Source: Paragordius varius
Lineage: Eukaryota; Nematomorpha
NCBI GenBank assembly: GCA_964247055.1
Contig: OZ176053.1
Coordinates: forward strand, 4,278,001-4,342,000
Length of the DNA stretch: 64,000 bases
Direction: 5' to 3'
The translations under genes were made by a program, and so were the position numbers. Positions within the stretch are counted from its first letter, which is position 1. Every line of letters begins with the position of its first letter. This document shows, piece after piece, positions 1 to 13,900 of the stretch. The notes beneath the pieces were generated by a model. That model was not told the DNA's origin, did no database searches, and saw only the letters and a list, made by a program, of their open reading frames with translations.

Positions 1-1352
1 CCAATTTGAAAGTAAAACTTGGCAAGCCCAAGATACCACGCAGCGACAAATCATAAAAAGGGTAATAATATAAGGATAAAATCAGTTACTAACTGCCTTT
101 CAGCGCCGTACTTAATTGACAATATCCTTAAAGATCGATAAAATATATTTTGCAACAAACAGAAAAGAATTTGGTCACAGACACGACTTTTTGTTTGCAT
201 GGGTACTCAACACATGGTTACGGCGCTAACCATGTGCTAAGTTTAAAATCTTGACTAAAATTTAGGAGATAAATCAAAATCTTTATCAAATCCATATAAT
301 CCCATTATCGGCTTCAAAGCCACACGTTATTTTTAAATAGTGGTGAACATAGGGTGCGGCTCTAACTCACTGCTTATTCAAAAAAGCTTTTGACCAAATC
401 TTTATCTTTAAGTGGAAAATATTGAATCTATATGATCTCATAAGCTTTCCGTCAAATCCAAAAAACATTTTATTTAGTGGACTTCTTCCAAGAAACATTT
501 TATTTAGTGGACTTCTTTCCATATGGCCCTACCGAAGAGTTTATATGAGAAAAGAGTTTAACTATCTCTTCATGCATAAATTAGCTAAACTATTATTGAT
601 TATTAAAGGGCTAGAAATTTATTGCCTTTCTATGATAGCAAAACTATTTCATCTTTTTGATGTCATAGTTTTCCCGAAAATTTTATTACCGTTCCTGTTA
701 GTTTTACATGACGGCGGCATATTAAAGAGGGTTTGGGGCTCTATTTAGCGGCTAAAACGCTGTGGGGATAGAAGCACTATTAAATTTATATAAACTCATA
801 TGCGAAAATTGATTTTTGGGTTAGTTCGAATTAAAGAATAAGCCGCATATGTTCGGCGTATTCGTAAAAAAATAATTTTTATTATTGAATTCGGAAGGGC
901 CTACACGTTTTCCGGAAATCAGTCACAAACAGACGATTTTCGGAGACTTTTTTCGAACCCATTTTGCATGGGGTAAGGCTTAATTAAGAGACTAATTTGT
1001 AAAAATGGATTTTAATCATTTTTTTAAATAATGCGCCTAAAAGGTCATTGAATGCATATTAAATATAGTAATATATCATAGATCCTAAAAATAAATGCCT
1101 TTAATAATTTCAACCTTTTATTCGATAAATCACCAGTTAATATACATTTAAGTGAATAATACTTTTTACATGAAAAAAACAATTCAATTAAAAATAATAA
1201 TTATTTATATTGATATAAGTAGAAGTTGTAGTATCAAAAAAGCAAAAAACTAAAATTATCTACAAGTTTATAATAAGATTTCTGGAATTTGAAATTTGGT
1301 CAATGTTTGTTTTCATCACTATGGCAAAATTGACAAGTATTGGCAATAAGGA
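1..1352. other. Non-coding flank downstream of GRP94
   Basis: I see no convincing coding region here. The open stretch at 422-748 has AT-rich, repeat-like composition and no recognisable domain. The region holds a perfect 10-bp inverted repeat at 211-220 and 227-236 and a direct duplication of about 29 bp at roughly 458-516. The last GRP94 exon begins just beyond it on the minus strand. Confidence 0.6.
211..236. repeat. Perfect 10-bp inverted repeat with 6-nt loop
   Basis: Arms CACATGGTTA and TAACCATGTG flank the loop CGGCGC, a notably GC-rich core for this region. It could form a hairpin or be the centre of a small element. No function is evident. Confidence 0.6.
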
Positions 1353-2503
1353 TTATAATTCATCCTTTTCCTAAAAATATAAAAAATTTAAAATTATAAC
1401 TTTTGTTACTAGATTATATAAATAGAATTCTAAAAACAAAACAGGTTATATTAAATGGACATTTACAATGTATAATTTTGAATGTTAATTAATATATTTT
1501 TTAATAACAGAATTAAACAATCTAACATTATTCAATAAAATGAAATATGTCTCTAAATCCAAAAACCATAAAAGGGCTGTTAGATTTTTTGGTAAAAAAA
1601 ATATTTGATCTGCAAAGAGACTTTTTAAGCAAATAAATTTCTATGAATAATAAAAAACATCGTTCTCACACGCACTAAATCAAAGACCGTTTCCCTGATT
1701 TGACATTAGTAATGTTTATACAACTTTCACTCTATTTTTTAACTTTTTTTATATATTACCAAAGATTTACACTAAATAATTAATAATTAAGCGCCTTCTA
1801 TTAATGAACATTTGTGATAAAAAACGCGTATATGTATATTAGTTTATAATTATCGGGCACTTTTCAAATGGTGATTGCCCACACCCCAAAAACGAAATTT
1901 AACAAGCTTCCGAATACATATTGTATTAGATGAAATAAATTTTTAAAATGCTTTTGCATAACATCGAAAAATGCCTGTGCTTTTAGTTTATCAAAGGTTA
2001 TATTAGAGCCAACAACCCGAGGAGTAAGCCGTAGAAAACTTATGTAAAAATCATTCTAGTTTTTAAAATCACATAAAACCGTTAAGATTTAATCATGTAC
2101 CTTGTTAAAGAGTTATTGTGATTAATATGTAAAAGTTGTATTTACCATGTTTGTTAAGGGACTTTTATAAATAAAATTATAATTCTCTAAAAGTTGACCA
2201 GGTACCATGTTATAGAAATTATTATAGAAAAATATCATCTAACGCATGAAAAATAAGGCAAAGGCAAATCTTATATAGTAACCTTTTCGGGTATGGTTTC
2301 TTCATCATCCAAATCTTCAGAATCTTTATTATCCGCGGTATCTTCAGGGCTTTCGGGCTCTTCGCTTTCCCCTTCTTCATCCTCCTCATCTTCGAGTATT
2401 TCTTGTTCGGGTTCAATCTTATGAAGAAATAAAATATATATAGAAATAGGGATACCAAAAATTTTTAAAACGATAAAAAGTACATATGGTTTACGATTTA
2501 CTC

Positions 2504-2539
<36 letters not shown>

Positions 2540-5500
2540 CAATCAACCAAACCGAAAATGGAGTTATGCAAAAACTTCGTCAATAACAATTGTATACTAA
2601 TTTCGTGCTTGTAAGCATTTATCAAATTGTTGGAGTTTATCAATGTATTGTTTTAATAAAAACAGTTATGGAAATACTAAATTATAAATTAAGAAAAAAT
2701 TTAACTATAATTCCCGGTTTATTTTGATTTATTTTGTTTAATAAAGTTTACATATGGCAAAATAAAATTTACTAGATAAAATTTTCCAAAATAATGGAAA
2801 CTTAAATAATATTTTAACAATGGTACCCCAAGATTTATATATCGTTCCACTTTAAAACATTAAAACTATAATATTTCAGAGCGTTCAAGAGTGTGAAAAA
2901 AACCTGTTGATCCCCCAAATCAAAAGACATTTTCATCATGCGTTCCACACGCTCGGCATAACCCTTAGTGTCTGAAAGACTGTAACCAGATCGAAGGGTG
3001 GCTGTTTCAAACAACAAAGTTGCCATATCATTGGCTAAATTGTCATCCGGGTTTGTCTGTTTGTTGCAGAAATTAAGAAATATTTGTGTTATGATAAATA
3101 TATTTTTATAGTGTTGTGTGTGCACCAGTTTTAAAAATTTACCTGTACTCTGCGTAATAATTCTTTGATCAATGGATGTCTAGGATTGATTTCTAATGTT
3201 TTTTTCATGTTTGCATAGTATCTATATTGTTTTGATAGAAATACTTTATAAATATGCCATTAAGTTTAAAAAAATTAAATGTTAAAAACAACATGCAGTA
3301 ATAATAAGCATTCACACAAGTTAGTAATTCGTGCATATAATATATGAGAGCCATGCAATAAATAAGTGGTTAAACAATGTATAAAGTTAGAATTTTTATA
3401 AAATAATTAAGTATGCTAGAAAAGGATGAATACAGAGATTTTAAAAAGTAGATATACCTAATAAATATTAAATTACCATTAGATTTACAATTAATAGATA
3501 TTCAAACAGGTACAGGTAAAAAAATTAAAATAAAATTTAATACGGAGAAAAAGAATGGAAATCGGAAATTTAAAAAATATTTTCATAAAATTTAATTAAA
3601 GTGAAAAACTCTGTATTAGCATCATTAGATTTTTTATAAGCCGATGATTTCATAACGCGTTCCATTGCGGCGTCCCACCCATAAGTTTGAGCCAATAAAA
3701 CGAGGGGACTTTCCTCTAATCGCGAAGATATGGTTATATGTTCAAGATTCTAAGCGAAAAAAGGAATATGCATAGATAATATGCCCCCGATAAAGTTTAT
3801 AGCATGTAAAAAAGTAAAATGGCAATTTTTTCAAATGATATGATTTAAGATAAAAGTATAGCGAATTATCAATTAAAATTATAAAATCAAATATTTATCG
3901 ATAAATGAGTTTTTTTATGTAAAAAATTTGAAAAATAGGAATAATGAAGATTAATTATATTATTATATAGGCGAGTGACAAAAATAAAGTGTATTATAAA
4001 CACGATAGAATTATTTTCATTAAAATTATTGCGAAAACGGCCAATTTTGGAGTAAATAAATTTTATTTGTAATATTGCTCCACATTCGCAATAAAGACAA
4101 GATAATCTCTGGATATAAGTCATGTAACTGTAAAATAAGAAAATTCAATTTATAAATGGCAAATTTAAATGGTTAATCAAAGCAGACGAGAAAATTGTAA
4201 TAAATATCGCGAATGAAACGACAGTAGCGCTGACAAAAAAGTAAACATGATGTCAATTAAAAAATGTAGGGTGAAAAACGGTTTTATGAGGACAACAAAA
4301 GGTTTGAAAAAAATTCAAGATTGAACAAGATAAAAAAATATATGGTTTAACTGACATTTATAAAGCATAATGAATATTTTATTAAAAAGATTATATTCTA
4401 ACCAATACTCCCGCGTTGCGATAAATGTATGAGATGGCGATGAAGCTTTTAAATTATGATATTATTTATGCAATTTAAAAATTACTTCAGTTATATATAA
4501 ATCCGAGTTATGAGGACTTCGTAGTAGAACACACTTTTTATGATATATAATAAATTAGGAATGATCCGGCAAAATACTTTTGTTGCATAGTTCAAAATTT
4601 AAATAAAAATTATTTCGACCGGATTTAGGTTTCATGCTTTAGTAAAACCTTTGCGAATTATTCAATATTAAGCAATATGTCTCTTTGCCCAAAATTAAAT
4701 ACAAGTAACACGTAAGAAATATTCAACAGACATGCAATGCATCATGCTTGTATAATGTTAGTGTTCTCAAATGTTAGAAAAAAGCAAAAGCTAAGTTAGT
4801 ATAATACATGCCCTAAATAAAAGATAAGACAATACATGCTGTCACTGTGTTATACACTTAATTACTCAGTCATAGGGTCATTCGATTTGGCATAAGCCGA
4901 AGATTTCATAATACGCTCCATATTACCGCTCCACCCATAAGTGCTGGCTATAAGGGCACAAGGGGAATCGGCTAATCGCTCAGAAATTTGAGATTTTTCA
5001 ATCTTTTCCGTTCATGTGAACAAAAAATTATCATATTTTTTTATACAAAGTATTTATTTAATGTTTGTTAAAGGTTATATTTTAGTAAAATAAACCTTAC
5101 AATTCAACAAATAAAAATTTCAATTATTAATTATAATATAATAACATTAATACTGTGTATTATTATTAAATTTACAATTTATATAGCGAAAAAAGGCAAT
5201 ACCTTATCCTTTAAACCCTTATCCTTAAGCCACGTCATTAAGGGTTCAAATTTTTTCTCCAAACTTTTGCGATGTTTTTCACTCTTTTTACCCTGGTCTA
5301 GGACCAAACCTTCTTTTGCAACATTCTATGAGACAAAATAAAAAATAATATATTTAGTGTTTATAATAATTAATATTAAATTTTTAATAATAAATATATT
5401 ACAATGAATTTTTTCCCTTCGTATTCGGGTAACGCTTGTATGCAATACTCATCAATCGGTTCAATCATGTACAAAACTTCGTAACCCTTTTTCAGTAACC

Positions 5501-8500
5501 TTTCAACAAACGGGGAATTTTTGACCTGAAAAACATATTATGATAAAATTAATATATCTTTTTTGTAAAAATGTTTTAATTTTTGTTCGTGTTTGCGTTA
5601 AGCGCAAAATAAGCAAAAAAACTAAGTTTTAATTTAGCTTTTACGTCCTGGTTATTTATGTCCATACTACCGTTTTTTTCAATAAAAGCGATTTCTATTG
5701 GCATTAGAGTATGGCGATTTCCACATTTTGCCGGCCAAAAAGTAATTACCTAAAAAAACTTTACCAAATTTTGTATGCTCCATGTTTTTACAAAATAGTT
5801 TGAATTTAAAATGTTGCATTTTAGTCTGGAATGTTAATGACTAATTGTTTTGTTATAAAAAATAATTGAGGTCAAAAAATAGAAACTTCTTTCATAGATT
5901 GCCCAGCTACAAAGTATATGCCGTCCTGTTTTTCTTGCATGCGATCTAAATATTCATCCAGGGATGTAGGATGTGTTTCATTATGCGACGAAGAAAATCG
6001 CAATAATTTAGCCAATCGCATTTTATTACCCGTGTCCTCCACGACACCCAATTTAATGCTATGAAAAAAAAGTTTTTGTGGTTAAAATATAAAAACTAAT
6101 AATATTTATTAATTAAAATAGTTTAAATAATATTTTTACTATATTTTAATATTTATAAATATTTAAATATTTTATAAAAAATTTAAAACGCTATATGAAG
6201 AGAACATATAGATTAGTAATTAGGTAGGTTAGATGTTATAAATATATGAGTAAACACCGAAAACTGAAAATTTTAAATATATATTATTTATATAAAAAAT
6301 AAAAAATTATGCCCTATGCAATATACAGAAAAAAAGGGAGCTGCTCCGTGATAATAAACCATTATAAAATTTATTTATTTAATAATTCTATCGCATTCTT
6401 ATCCAATATACTTACTTTGTGCTATATTCCTTCCAGAATTTGGCATAGTCGGTCGAATTGACAGACATACGTTTTATCATCTCCAAGACTTTTCGAACCA
6501 ATTTTCGTTTTATGACTTTCATTAATTTACTGAGCTGTAATGTTTCACGGCTAATATGGAGAGGCAAATCGTCAGAATCAACAACGCCAGTCACAAAAGT
6601 TAGATAACGTGGCATCATGTCATCAAAATCACTTGTTATAAAGACACGACGAACATAGAGTTTGATATTATCCACTTTTTTATCTAATTATATGCAATAT
6701 GTATGTATATTTTTCATTTTGTTTTCTTTCTTGACATATAAATCATAGAGCGTGGCTTTAAATGGGATGTAAAATTAATTTTAATAATTCTACAACGCAT
6801 TTAAAGACAAAATCAATTAGTTAACTAATGCCTAAAAAGTTTTTTCAAAAAAAAGAAAAATGTTGTATCGATGCTGATAATATAAAGTTTACACTATTTT
6901 GGTTTGGCTTTAAGGTACATCAAAAAATAATGATTTTATTTCGTTATTTATATGCAATGTTTATTACAAGATAGAATGTCATCAAAATTCCTAAACTACG
7001 ATTCATTTTGGCACTTATGTGTTTATAAAAAAACTGACCTAAAACAAAAGTTAAAAAAAACAGATTGTATTTATATCCTTAAACTTATAAACTTATGTAT
7101 GATGTAATATGATTACTGTGATCCAACATATTGGGTGTTGCCGTTTTTCCAATGTATAATACGGCTTTGAAACTGACCTCCCCCTCAGCTACAAAGTGTG
7201 TGTAATTAAGGGGTTCAGCGCTATCTTTAGTGATTGATTTGTAAAAATCGACATATTCTTTGTCTGATATGTCCGATGGTCTAAATGTAGGATAAATATA
7301 TAAAAAATATTTCTTAATATACATTTCTGTTTTGAGAAAATGGTATAGTTATAAGTAAGATATTGATACACAGATATTCGTAGTATCTTAGTCAATTAAT
7401 ATTACTAATTTGTCAATTTCTTTCTGTTTGCGTCAAATATGATCGTATATAAAAATAATTACATTAACACAAGTGTTTAATTTAAATATTATTTAAATGA
7501 CCTATTTTAAGATTATATAATTGTATTAATAATTTAATTGTGTTTTTTACATACTTGCGTGTCCAAATAGGTTTAACGTCATTCATTACATTGTATTCCC
7601 AAACTGTCTTTTCGACCGTTTTTGTTTTCTCTTTCTTGGCGTCAGATTCCTCCTCAACCTATGACAAATAAAATATTTTAAAAGTTATCAGAGAAAATGA
7701 ATCCTACAACTTTATCAAAATTCTAAATTATATAGAGTATTTAAAATTTTATCGCGCTGTAACAAAATTTACCAAAAAACGGAAATTATTCATTTAACCG
7801 TATAAAATTGATTTTAAAACTTAAAATAATAATTTTGTATACTTCAACGTCATCTTTGTCTTTTGCTGGTTTTTCTTCTCTAATCGGTTCTATGGGTTCT
7901 TCAACCTTTTTTACCTTTATATAATAAACATCAAAAATGTTAGATAACCGAAAAAAACAACATGTAAAATCCTGATAAAATATTTATGAAATATTAAAGT
8001 CGAATATAGAGGAAATATTAATTAAATAATTAATTCACTTAATCAAAAAATTATATTTTAAACAAAAATCTTTTGGATATATTACCGTTTTCTGATAAAA
8101 GTAAATAGGGAAATTAATGAATTGACTATATTTTTTGATTAGGTTTATGATGGTGGTATCATCCAAATATTCGTGGGCCTCTTCCTTCAAATGTAAACTG
8201 AATTTTAAAAAATATGATTTATTAAATAAATTAAAATATGTGTAAAATTCGTTTAGTTTATTCTATAAATAAATTAACGGTATGCAAGCGAATCTTAAGA
8301 ATGGATAATTATATAACTTTACGAATTGGAATTAATATTTAACAAATATAATTCGATTCAGAGGTAAAAAATATGCTCATAAATCAAGAAATTATTAAGC
8401 AATTATTATTTTATAAAAAGAACTAGGATCTTAAAGAAACGAAAACCTACATTGTTAATTTAAACATTGAAGAACTAAAAGCATCTATTCAACTTAGAGT

Positions 8501-10045
8501 CAGATTAGAGATGACAGTTATAAAAAGTAAGAAATTTATGATAACTTGTGCAATAATTTTTTTAAAAACCTCAATTAAAATTGTATAAATGTTAGAAAAT
8601 AGTGGATATGATATACCTAACTTGGGTTCCCCGATGCAATGTATTTCCTCTCGGATCTTTAGCAATGTTAAATTGAGTTCCATCCGATTCCCAAATATAT
8701 TGATCGTCATCATTGTGTTTCGATATAACTGCCACCTGTAATAAAATATTTATTAATTCTTAAAATAAGATTGCAAACAACCAATATAAAAACCAAAAAA
8801 ATGGTGAACATTTTACAGTAATAATTAAAGGACTTTTGAGGAACATACATTTTTAATCCTTGTTTTTTATATTAATCTGTATATAATCGTGAATTTGCCC
8901 TAAATGCTTGTTATTGTATAAGATACAAAATAAAAATATTAAATTGATATTGGCTCCTATTTTAATAATTTGTTAAACTGTTTTTACACCAAATATTTTA
9001 ATGCACATTTTCTTTATATAATAAAAATTTAATTTAGAACAAAAGTTAAAGTTTAATATGAAACCCATATGTATAACATTATTTTTTATATGATTTTTTG
9101 GGTCGCGAATTACACTAAAGAGATTATGTAAACTGATCCACTGAATATATATAACAATTGAAAAAGACCTCTGCTAAGGCACACATTAATAATAAAACAA
9201 AAATATATTTTATTTTTATATAAGTAAACCTTATCAGCCACCAAAAAAGCAGAATAAAATCCGACACCAAATTGTCCAATCAATTCATTGGTATCAACTT
9301 TCCCATCAGCCATCTCTTTGAGAAATTGCGAAGTGCCCGATTTGGCAATCGTTCCTGCATTAAAAAAACAAATTAATTCATTATTTTTTAGGAAATTAGG
9401 TTTTATGTACTAATACATACCTAAATTTGATACGAGTTCATTTCGTGTCATACCAATACCAGTGTCAATGATATGAATAACTTTATTTTCTTTATCAACC
9501 TATTATAAATTAAAAAAGAATTAATTAGGTCGCATAAAGGATATTGGTTGGTATAAAATATATTACCTTGATTGTTATATTCAACTCTCCTGGAGATTCA
9601 TCGGTTTTTGTTAAAAACAAGAATCTTATTTTGTCCAATGCATCTGATGCATTTGATATCAATTCTCGCAAAAATATCTTAAATAATATATGAAAATAAA
9701 TACTTCTTTATGTCTATATATAAAATTTATTATTATTTTCATTAGTCTTTGGATTTCAGCGTCAAATGGCAAATTTTTTGCTTCCTTTTTCATTTTCTCT
9801 AATTGTTCTTTGCTAAACTCATTGTACAAAACTTCATCAGAACTAATAAAAAAATTATAATAAAGAGGTTGAATGCAAAGTAATAATTAATATAATCCAC
9901 TGAAAATACTTCAATAAATCATCTTTTGGTGTCAAAACCTCTCCATCCTGAAAAACATCCGTGGAAATATAGGCACCTAAATATCAGAAACTAAAATACT
10001 GATAAAAAGCGTCGAAAATCCAATAAAAAGAATCAAAATTCGCAT
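1353..10045 (-). CDS. HSP90B1: Endoplasmin / GRP94, ER-resident Hsp90 chaperone
   Basis: ATP-dependent chaperone of the ER lumen that folds secreted and membrane clients. Exons on the minus strand: 10045-9992, 9947-9910, 9842-9704, 9677-9567, 9499-9421, 9354-9230, 8735-8617, 8197-8086, 7914-7843, 7658-7555, 7280-7117, 6683-6416, 6058-5887, 5525-5403, 5325-5203, 5002-4866, 3221-3143, 3056-2904, 2417-2283, 1370-1353. All phases join and give 774 residues (human about 803). The start [14 protein letters not shown] is a hydrophobic signal peptide. ATP-site motifs are [14 protein letters not shown] (about 80-93), DTGIGMT and [11 protein letters not shown] (about 166-176). Middle-domain ISRETLQ and C-terminal ETATLRSGY are present. 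The protein ends in an acidic stretch and EKDEL. The acceptor of exon 9 could instead lie 9 nt downstream. The first exon is the least certain, since it rests on the signal peptide and a 44-nt intron. Confidence 0.95.
3610..3749 (-). other. HSP90B1: Duplicate GRP94 exon, probable mutually exclusive partner of exon 4866-5002
   Basis: This open 140-nt segment has an acceptor (TTCGCTTAG) and a donor after GA. It encodes a paralogue of exon 4866-5002, sharing RL, SP, TYGW, MER, MKSSAY and KSND. Where the canonical exon reads [18 protein letters not shown], this copy reads [18 protein letters not shown]. Both copies enter in phase 0 and leave in phase 2. Using both would reach TAA within six codons, and using neither would shift frame, so one must be chosen. 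Its donor GTTTTT is weak, so it may be rarely used or an unused relic; the intact frame argues against a long-dead copy. Confidence 0.8.
9678..9703 (-). other. 26-nt intron in GRP94
   Basis: The exons flanking this GT-AG segment encode RHKE and IFLRELISN, which are contiguous in all Hsp90 proteins. Reading through it shifts frame and reaches a stop, so it must be removed. Confidence 0.9.
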
Positions 10046-10139
10046 TGGATATGCTAGCCAATAAAAATGCAAGACGTAAAAATGTGTTTCGGCGAATGCA
10101 AAAATGTAGAATGTGTTTTTTTATTATTACAATCTAGGG

Positions 10140-10195
10140 CAGTGGTATTCAAACCGCGGTCCACGGGCCGCATGCGGCCCTAAAAGTGCTTTTTT
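10140..10195. mobile_element. Terminus of an hAT-type element
   Basis: The end CAGTGGTATTCAAACCGCGG, followed by a GC-rich GGGCCGCATGCGGCCC palindrome, closely matches the right terminus of the hAT copy at 43446-45768. I did not find a partner end nearby, so this is a fragment or a solo end. Confidence 0.7.
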
Positions 10196-10751
10196 ATGAA
10201 TAAAAATTTTCACTGATAAATTTTACATGATATTTATTATTATATAGTTTTGATGATAAATTCTGGCTTAATTAAATACGGTACTTTTCTAGTTTTATCT
10301 ATTATAAAATTAGTTTTAATTTAAAAGAAAAATTGACATAGATAGTTATTTAAAAATTTTATTCAACAAAAATAATAATTTGGCACGCTTTTGTTTGTAT
10401 TAGGTATTTTCTTTTCTTAGATCTCATATTCATTTATATTTTAACACTGCATAACCTTTTGCGGTGGTAATATATTTTAGAGTGATTAATTTGAGTATTG
10501 TAACAAGTATTTAAGGTTTTAAGACAAATTCAAAGAATTTAAAAAATTAAATTAAATGTAGATTTGCAAAAGTATCTCAATTTTTTTCTTTATATTTTTG
10601 CTAATGTAAATAGGCAAATAAATGCCTTTTATGATTAGACAATGTAAATAATTAGTTTTAGTAAGCTTTTAGCCTACATACCCGCAAAAACTTTATATAT
10701 ATTGATTTAAACGTCGGATGTTCGTTTCTATCTTTTTGAGCTGTCTTAATT

Positions 10752-10925
10752 TTAACACTTGGATACAACACATTCCTTTCAGTCCCTTCGATTCAAATGG
10801 GTTTACGCCATGCTTGTTCATTAAATATTTTAAAAAATATCAAATAAATTGAAACATGGCAAATATTTGCACCTTTATAACATTAATAAATCGAAATATG
10901 AAAAAAAAATCATTCTAAAATGCAG
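10752..10925. mobile_element. Left part of a TTAA-flanked MITE
   Basis: Begins TTAACACTTGGATACAACAC like the copies at 19866-20405 and 36374-36962 and follows them for about 170 bp, including the CTTCGATTCAAA block. The far end is missing. Confidence 0.6.
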
Positions 10926-13900
10926 TGGAAATTGGGGGTAATTTTTCTAGGATATCATTCCTAGCTTAATATGAGCCTTGTGACATAAACATCTCAAAAA
11001 TATAAGAATAAAAAAATTGTCAATGTATTTTTTCTACTTTTTCATATATGGTTGTATTCGGAAAAAATCAATTTATATGCATATTACTTGATCAAAAACT
11101 ATAAAACTCACAAATATAAATATGATTAGATATTTTTTGTAAATTATATTCATTTTGAATGGCTAGATTTAGATAATCTTCAATTTAGTAAATCCAGCTA
11201 AATTTAGCCCTTTGTATGTAACATCAAAACTCGGTGAAAATCAATATAATATGTGCCAAAATTTAAGTTTTATTTTATATACCAATATTAATATTTATAT
11301 ATGATACAATTACATTACCAAGTTATAAGTTTTTGAAATTTTTTATTTTACGAAAATAAAATTAAATTTTTTGTGATAAATTTTTGTTTGATCTTGCCTA
11401 GAGATAATAAAATTTTGAAGCGTCCAGGATGAAACTATAATTAAGCTAGAGTTGCTGTAAATTTTATAAAGGCAATTTACGTCTAATCAAATTGATAATT
11501 TACATTATGTTCTTTGTGTAATATATTTACTTTTGATATACATATAATATATTCACTCTCCTCAATCTAAAATATGTTTTTCAATGAATGTTTTAGAAAT
11601 GAGGTTTTTGAATCTTTGTGAATATAACTTTCATTTGCTATTTTTAGTTTTAATGTTAAATTCTGCCAAGGAATTGGCTACTCTTAGATTATCCATTCTT
11701 TTCTTGGGCCATCGAAAAACAACCTATCTTACTTAGGACATATGACATTCAACTCATTCGAAATCCTAATATTGAAAAAGTCTTTTTTTGCCAAATATTA
11801 ATGATAAAATACCTTAATAAAATGTATATCAACGCCTTTTATTAGATTCAAATATAAGAATTTAAAGAAATGGTACTCGGCAAAAAATTTAAAGGGCTCC
11901 AAAAAATATCTTGTCTCAAGAACCCTGCAACATATTACAACTATTAAAACTTGCAGATATTTATACAAAAAAGTATATCATAAAATTTAATTGGTAATTC
12001 AGGGCCATAAATACGCTTTTAGCGCCACAGTTTTCTTAAAGTTTAATTCTTTCCTGGCCAAAACTGTCTTTTTAAAAAATAATTCAAGAAAAATCACCTC
12101 AGAATTTCTATTTAACATTCGTTCGTCTTCAATTTTATGTATAAAAATTGGTTTTTTAAAAAAAATGCACCAATTATTTTAGGCAAAACATTTAAATCAA
12201 AATTCTGAAGCGATAGAAATGTTCAGCATTAGTGAATTATATAGAAAAAATGTTTTATAAAATCCAAAAGCGTTTTTATACCGTGTCCATCATACCTTGA
12301 AATAGTATAAAGTACGCTTCAAGAAAATTTTACTAAAAATTAGATTTTTGAAAAAAGTATGCATTTTTTAAAATATTTTTAGATACTAAAATTTATCATA
12401 TATTTATAATTTTTAAGCGCAATCTCGGTATTTTTGTGTATAATTTAGAACTAGCCTATTTTAAAATAGCAAAACATTTGGCACTTTCCGAACCCACATA
12501 AAATCACCATTTTTGAATCCTTTTTATATGTTGTTTATAATTTATTGATGTTTTTGAATGAAGGCTCTTTTCATCCAAAAAATTATATAAAAAGTGTACG
12601 TAAATTTTGCCATTTTCTGGGTTAACAAAAGTCTTAATAACTTTTTTAAATTAGTAAGGGTCAAAACCAAAAGCACCATCATAACCCTGATACATCTTCC
12701 CATCAGAATATATGTAATTCATCAAATTATTTATATCCTTGGATTTTGGAGGCAGTGTTATTTAAATATGTTATATTTACAATATCTAAATGTATTTTTG
12801 TATTATAATAAAACATAATTTTATAACTTTGGGAGATCTTATGGATATTTATGCATGTTAAAATAAGATTTTAAGATAATAAACCGTTTAATTAAAATTT
12901 AATCCTTTATCAGCTCACTAATTATTTTATTGCAAAAAAAATAAAATGTCCACATATACTTTTCGTCGATCAAAATTTAATAAAGTTTAGGTAAATAAAA
13001 ATCTTCAGCAGTATCAAATCATATAAAAGTCCATTACACTGTTTCTATCTATTTTAAATTAAGCTTTGATAAAATCCTGCTATAACTTTTTTATTTTTGC
13101 TTTACCCCGCTTTAGAAAGGGGATAATTTGAAAGTTTTATAAAACTTAAAAATCTTTAATAATAATTAAATATGGCTTATTATCTATTTTGAAAATTTTT
13201 GTTGGAATAATACATTTCGCATTGACCAAAATTTTATTATTATAATATGCCCTAATCTTGCAATTTTTTATATGAAATATAGTGATATTTTTTAAATGAC
13301 TTGTTCAAACTAAAATAAGCATTCAAAGTCCGTAGTTTTTCCACAAAAAAAGTATATTTTTTCAAAATATTTTTTTATGTGCATTATACACATATTTAAA
13401 AACATATTTCAATTTTTTCATTCTCTTCAGCTTATGATATGCAATCCTTTGCGTCAACGTCTTGTCAAAACCTAGTATCATTCTTGCGTAACTAAACAGT
13501 ATATTACTTGATTATAATACTTTATTATAATAATTCTTTTAATATTAATTAGGTATGTTTTTTTATAATACTCATTAATGATATTTAAAGATTGAATATG
13601 ATAAATTAGATGCATTAACTGAAATGCTTACTCATTCTAAGGTCTTTGGATTTCAACTTTTATTGGCAATTTTAATCCACCTAACTATATAAATTTTTTA
13701 ATAAACAAAAAATATACGATTTATGAAATTATATCCCATATTTTTAAAATCTTTTACCTTTGTTTATTTACCTTTGATAAATTGATTTAAGACCGTATAG
13801 TATATTAACTCATTGTTAAAACGCTATATTATCTTTTATCTTATCTTTTCATTTATTAGCGGCCGTCAAATCTTTTTATGTTTTTCTTATATTTTTAATT

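Noticed and set aside
422-748. Open reading frame of 108 codons
   Set aside because: Low-complexity translation overlapping a direct duplication, with no domain and no splice support.
2271-2282. GRP94 ending in KVTI without a retention signal
   Set aside because: A consensus donor precedes these codons and a downstream exon supplies EKDEL with matching phase, so this is the unspliced reading. It is kept only as a possible retained-intron form.
10046-10140. ER-stress element upstream of GRP94
   Set aside because: A CCAAT is present near 10060, but the spaced CCACG half required for the element is not.
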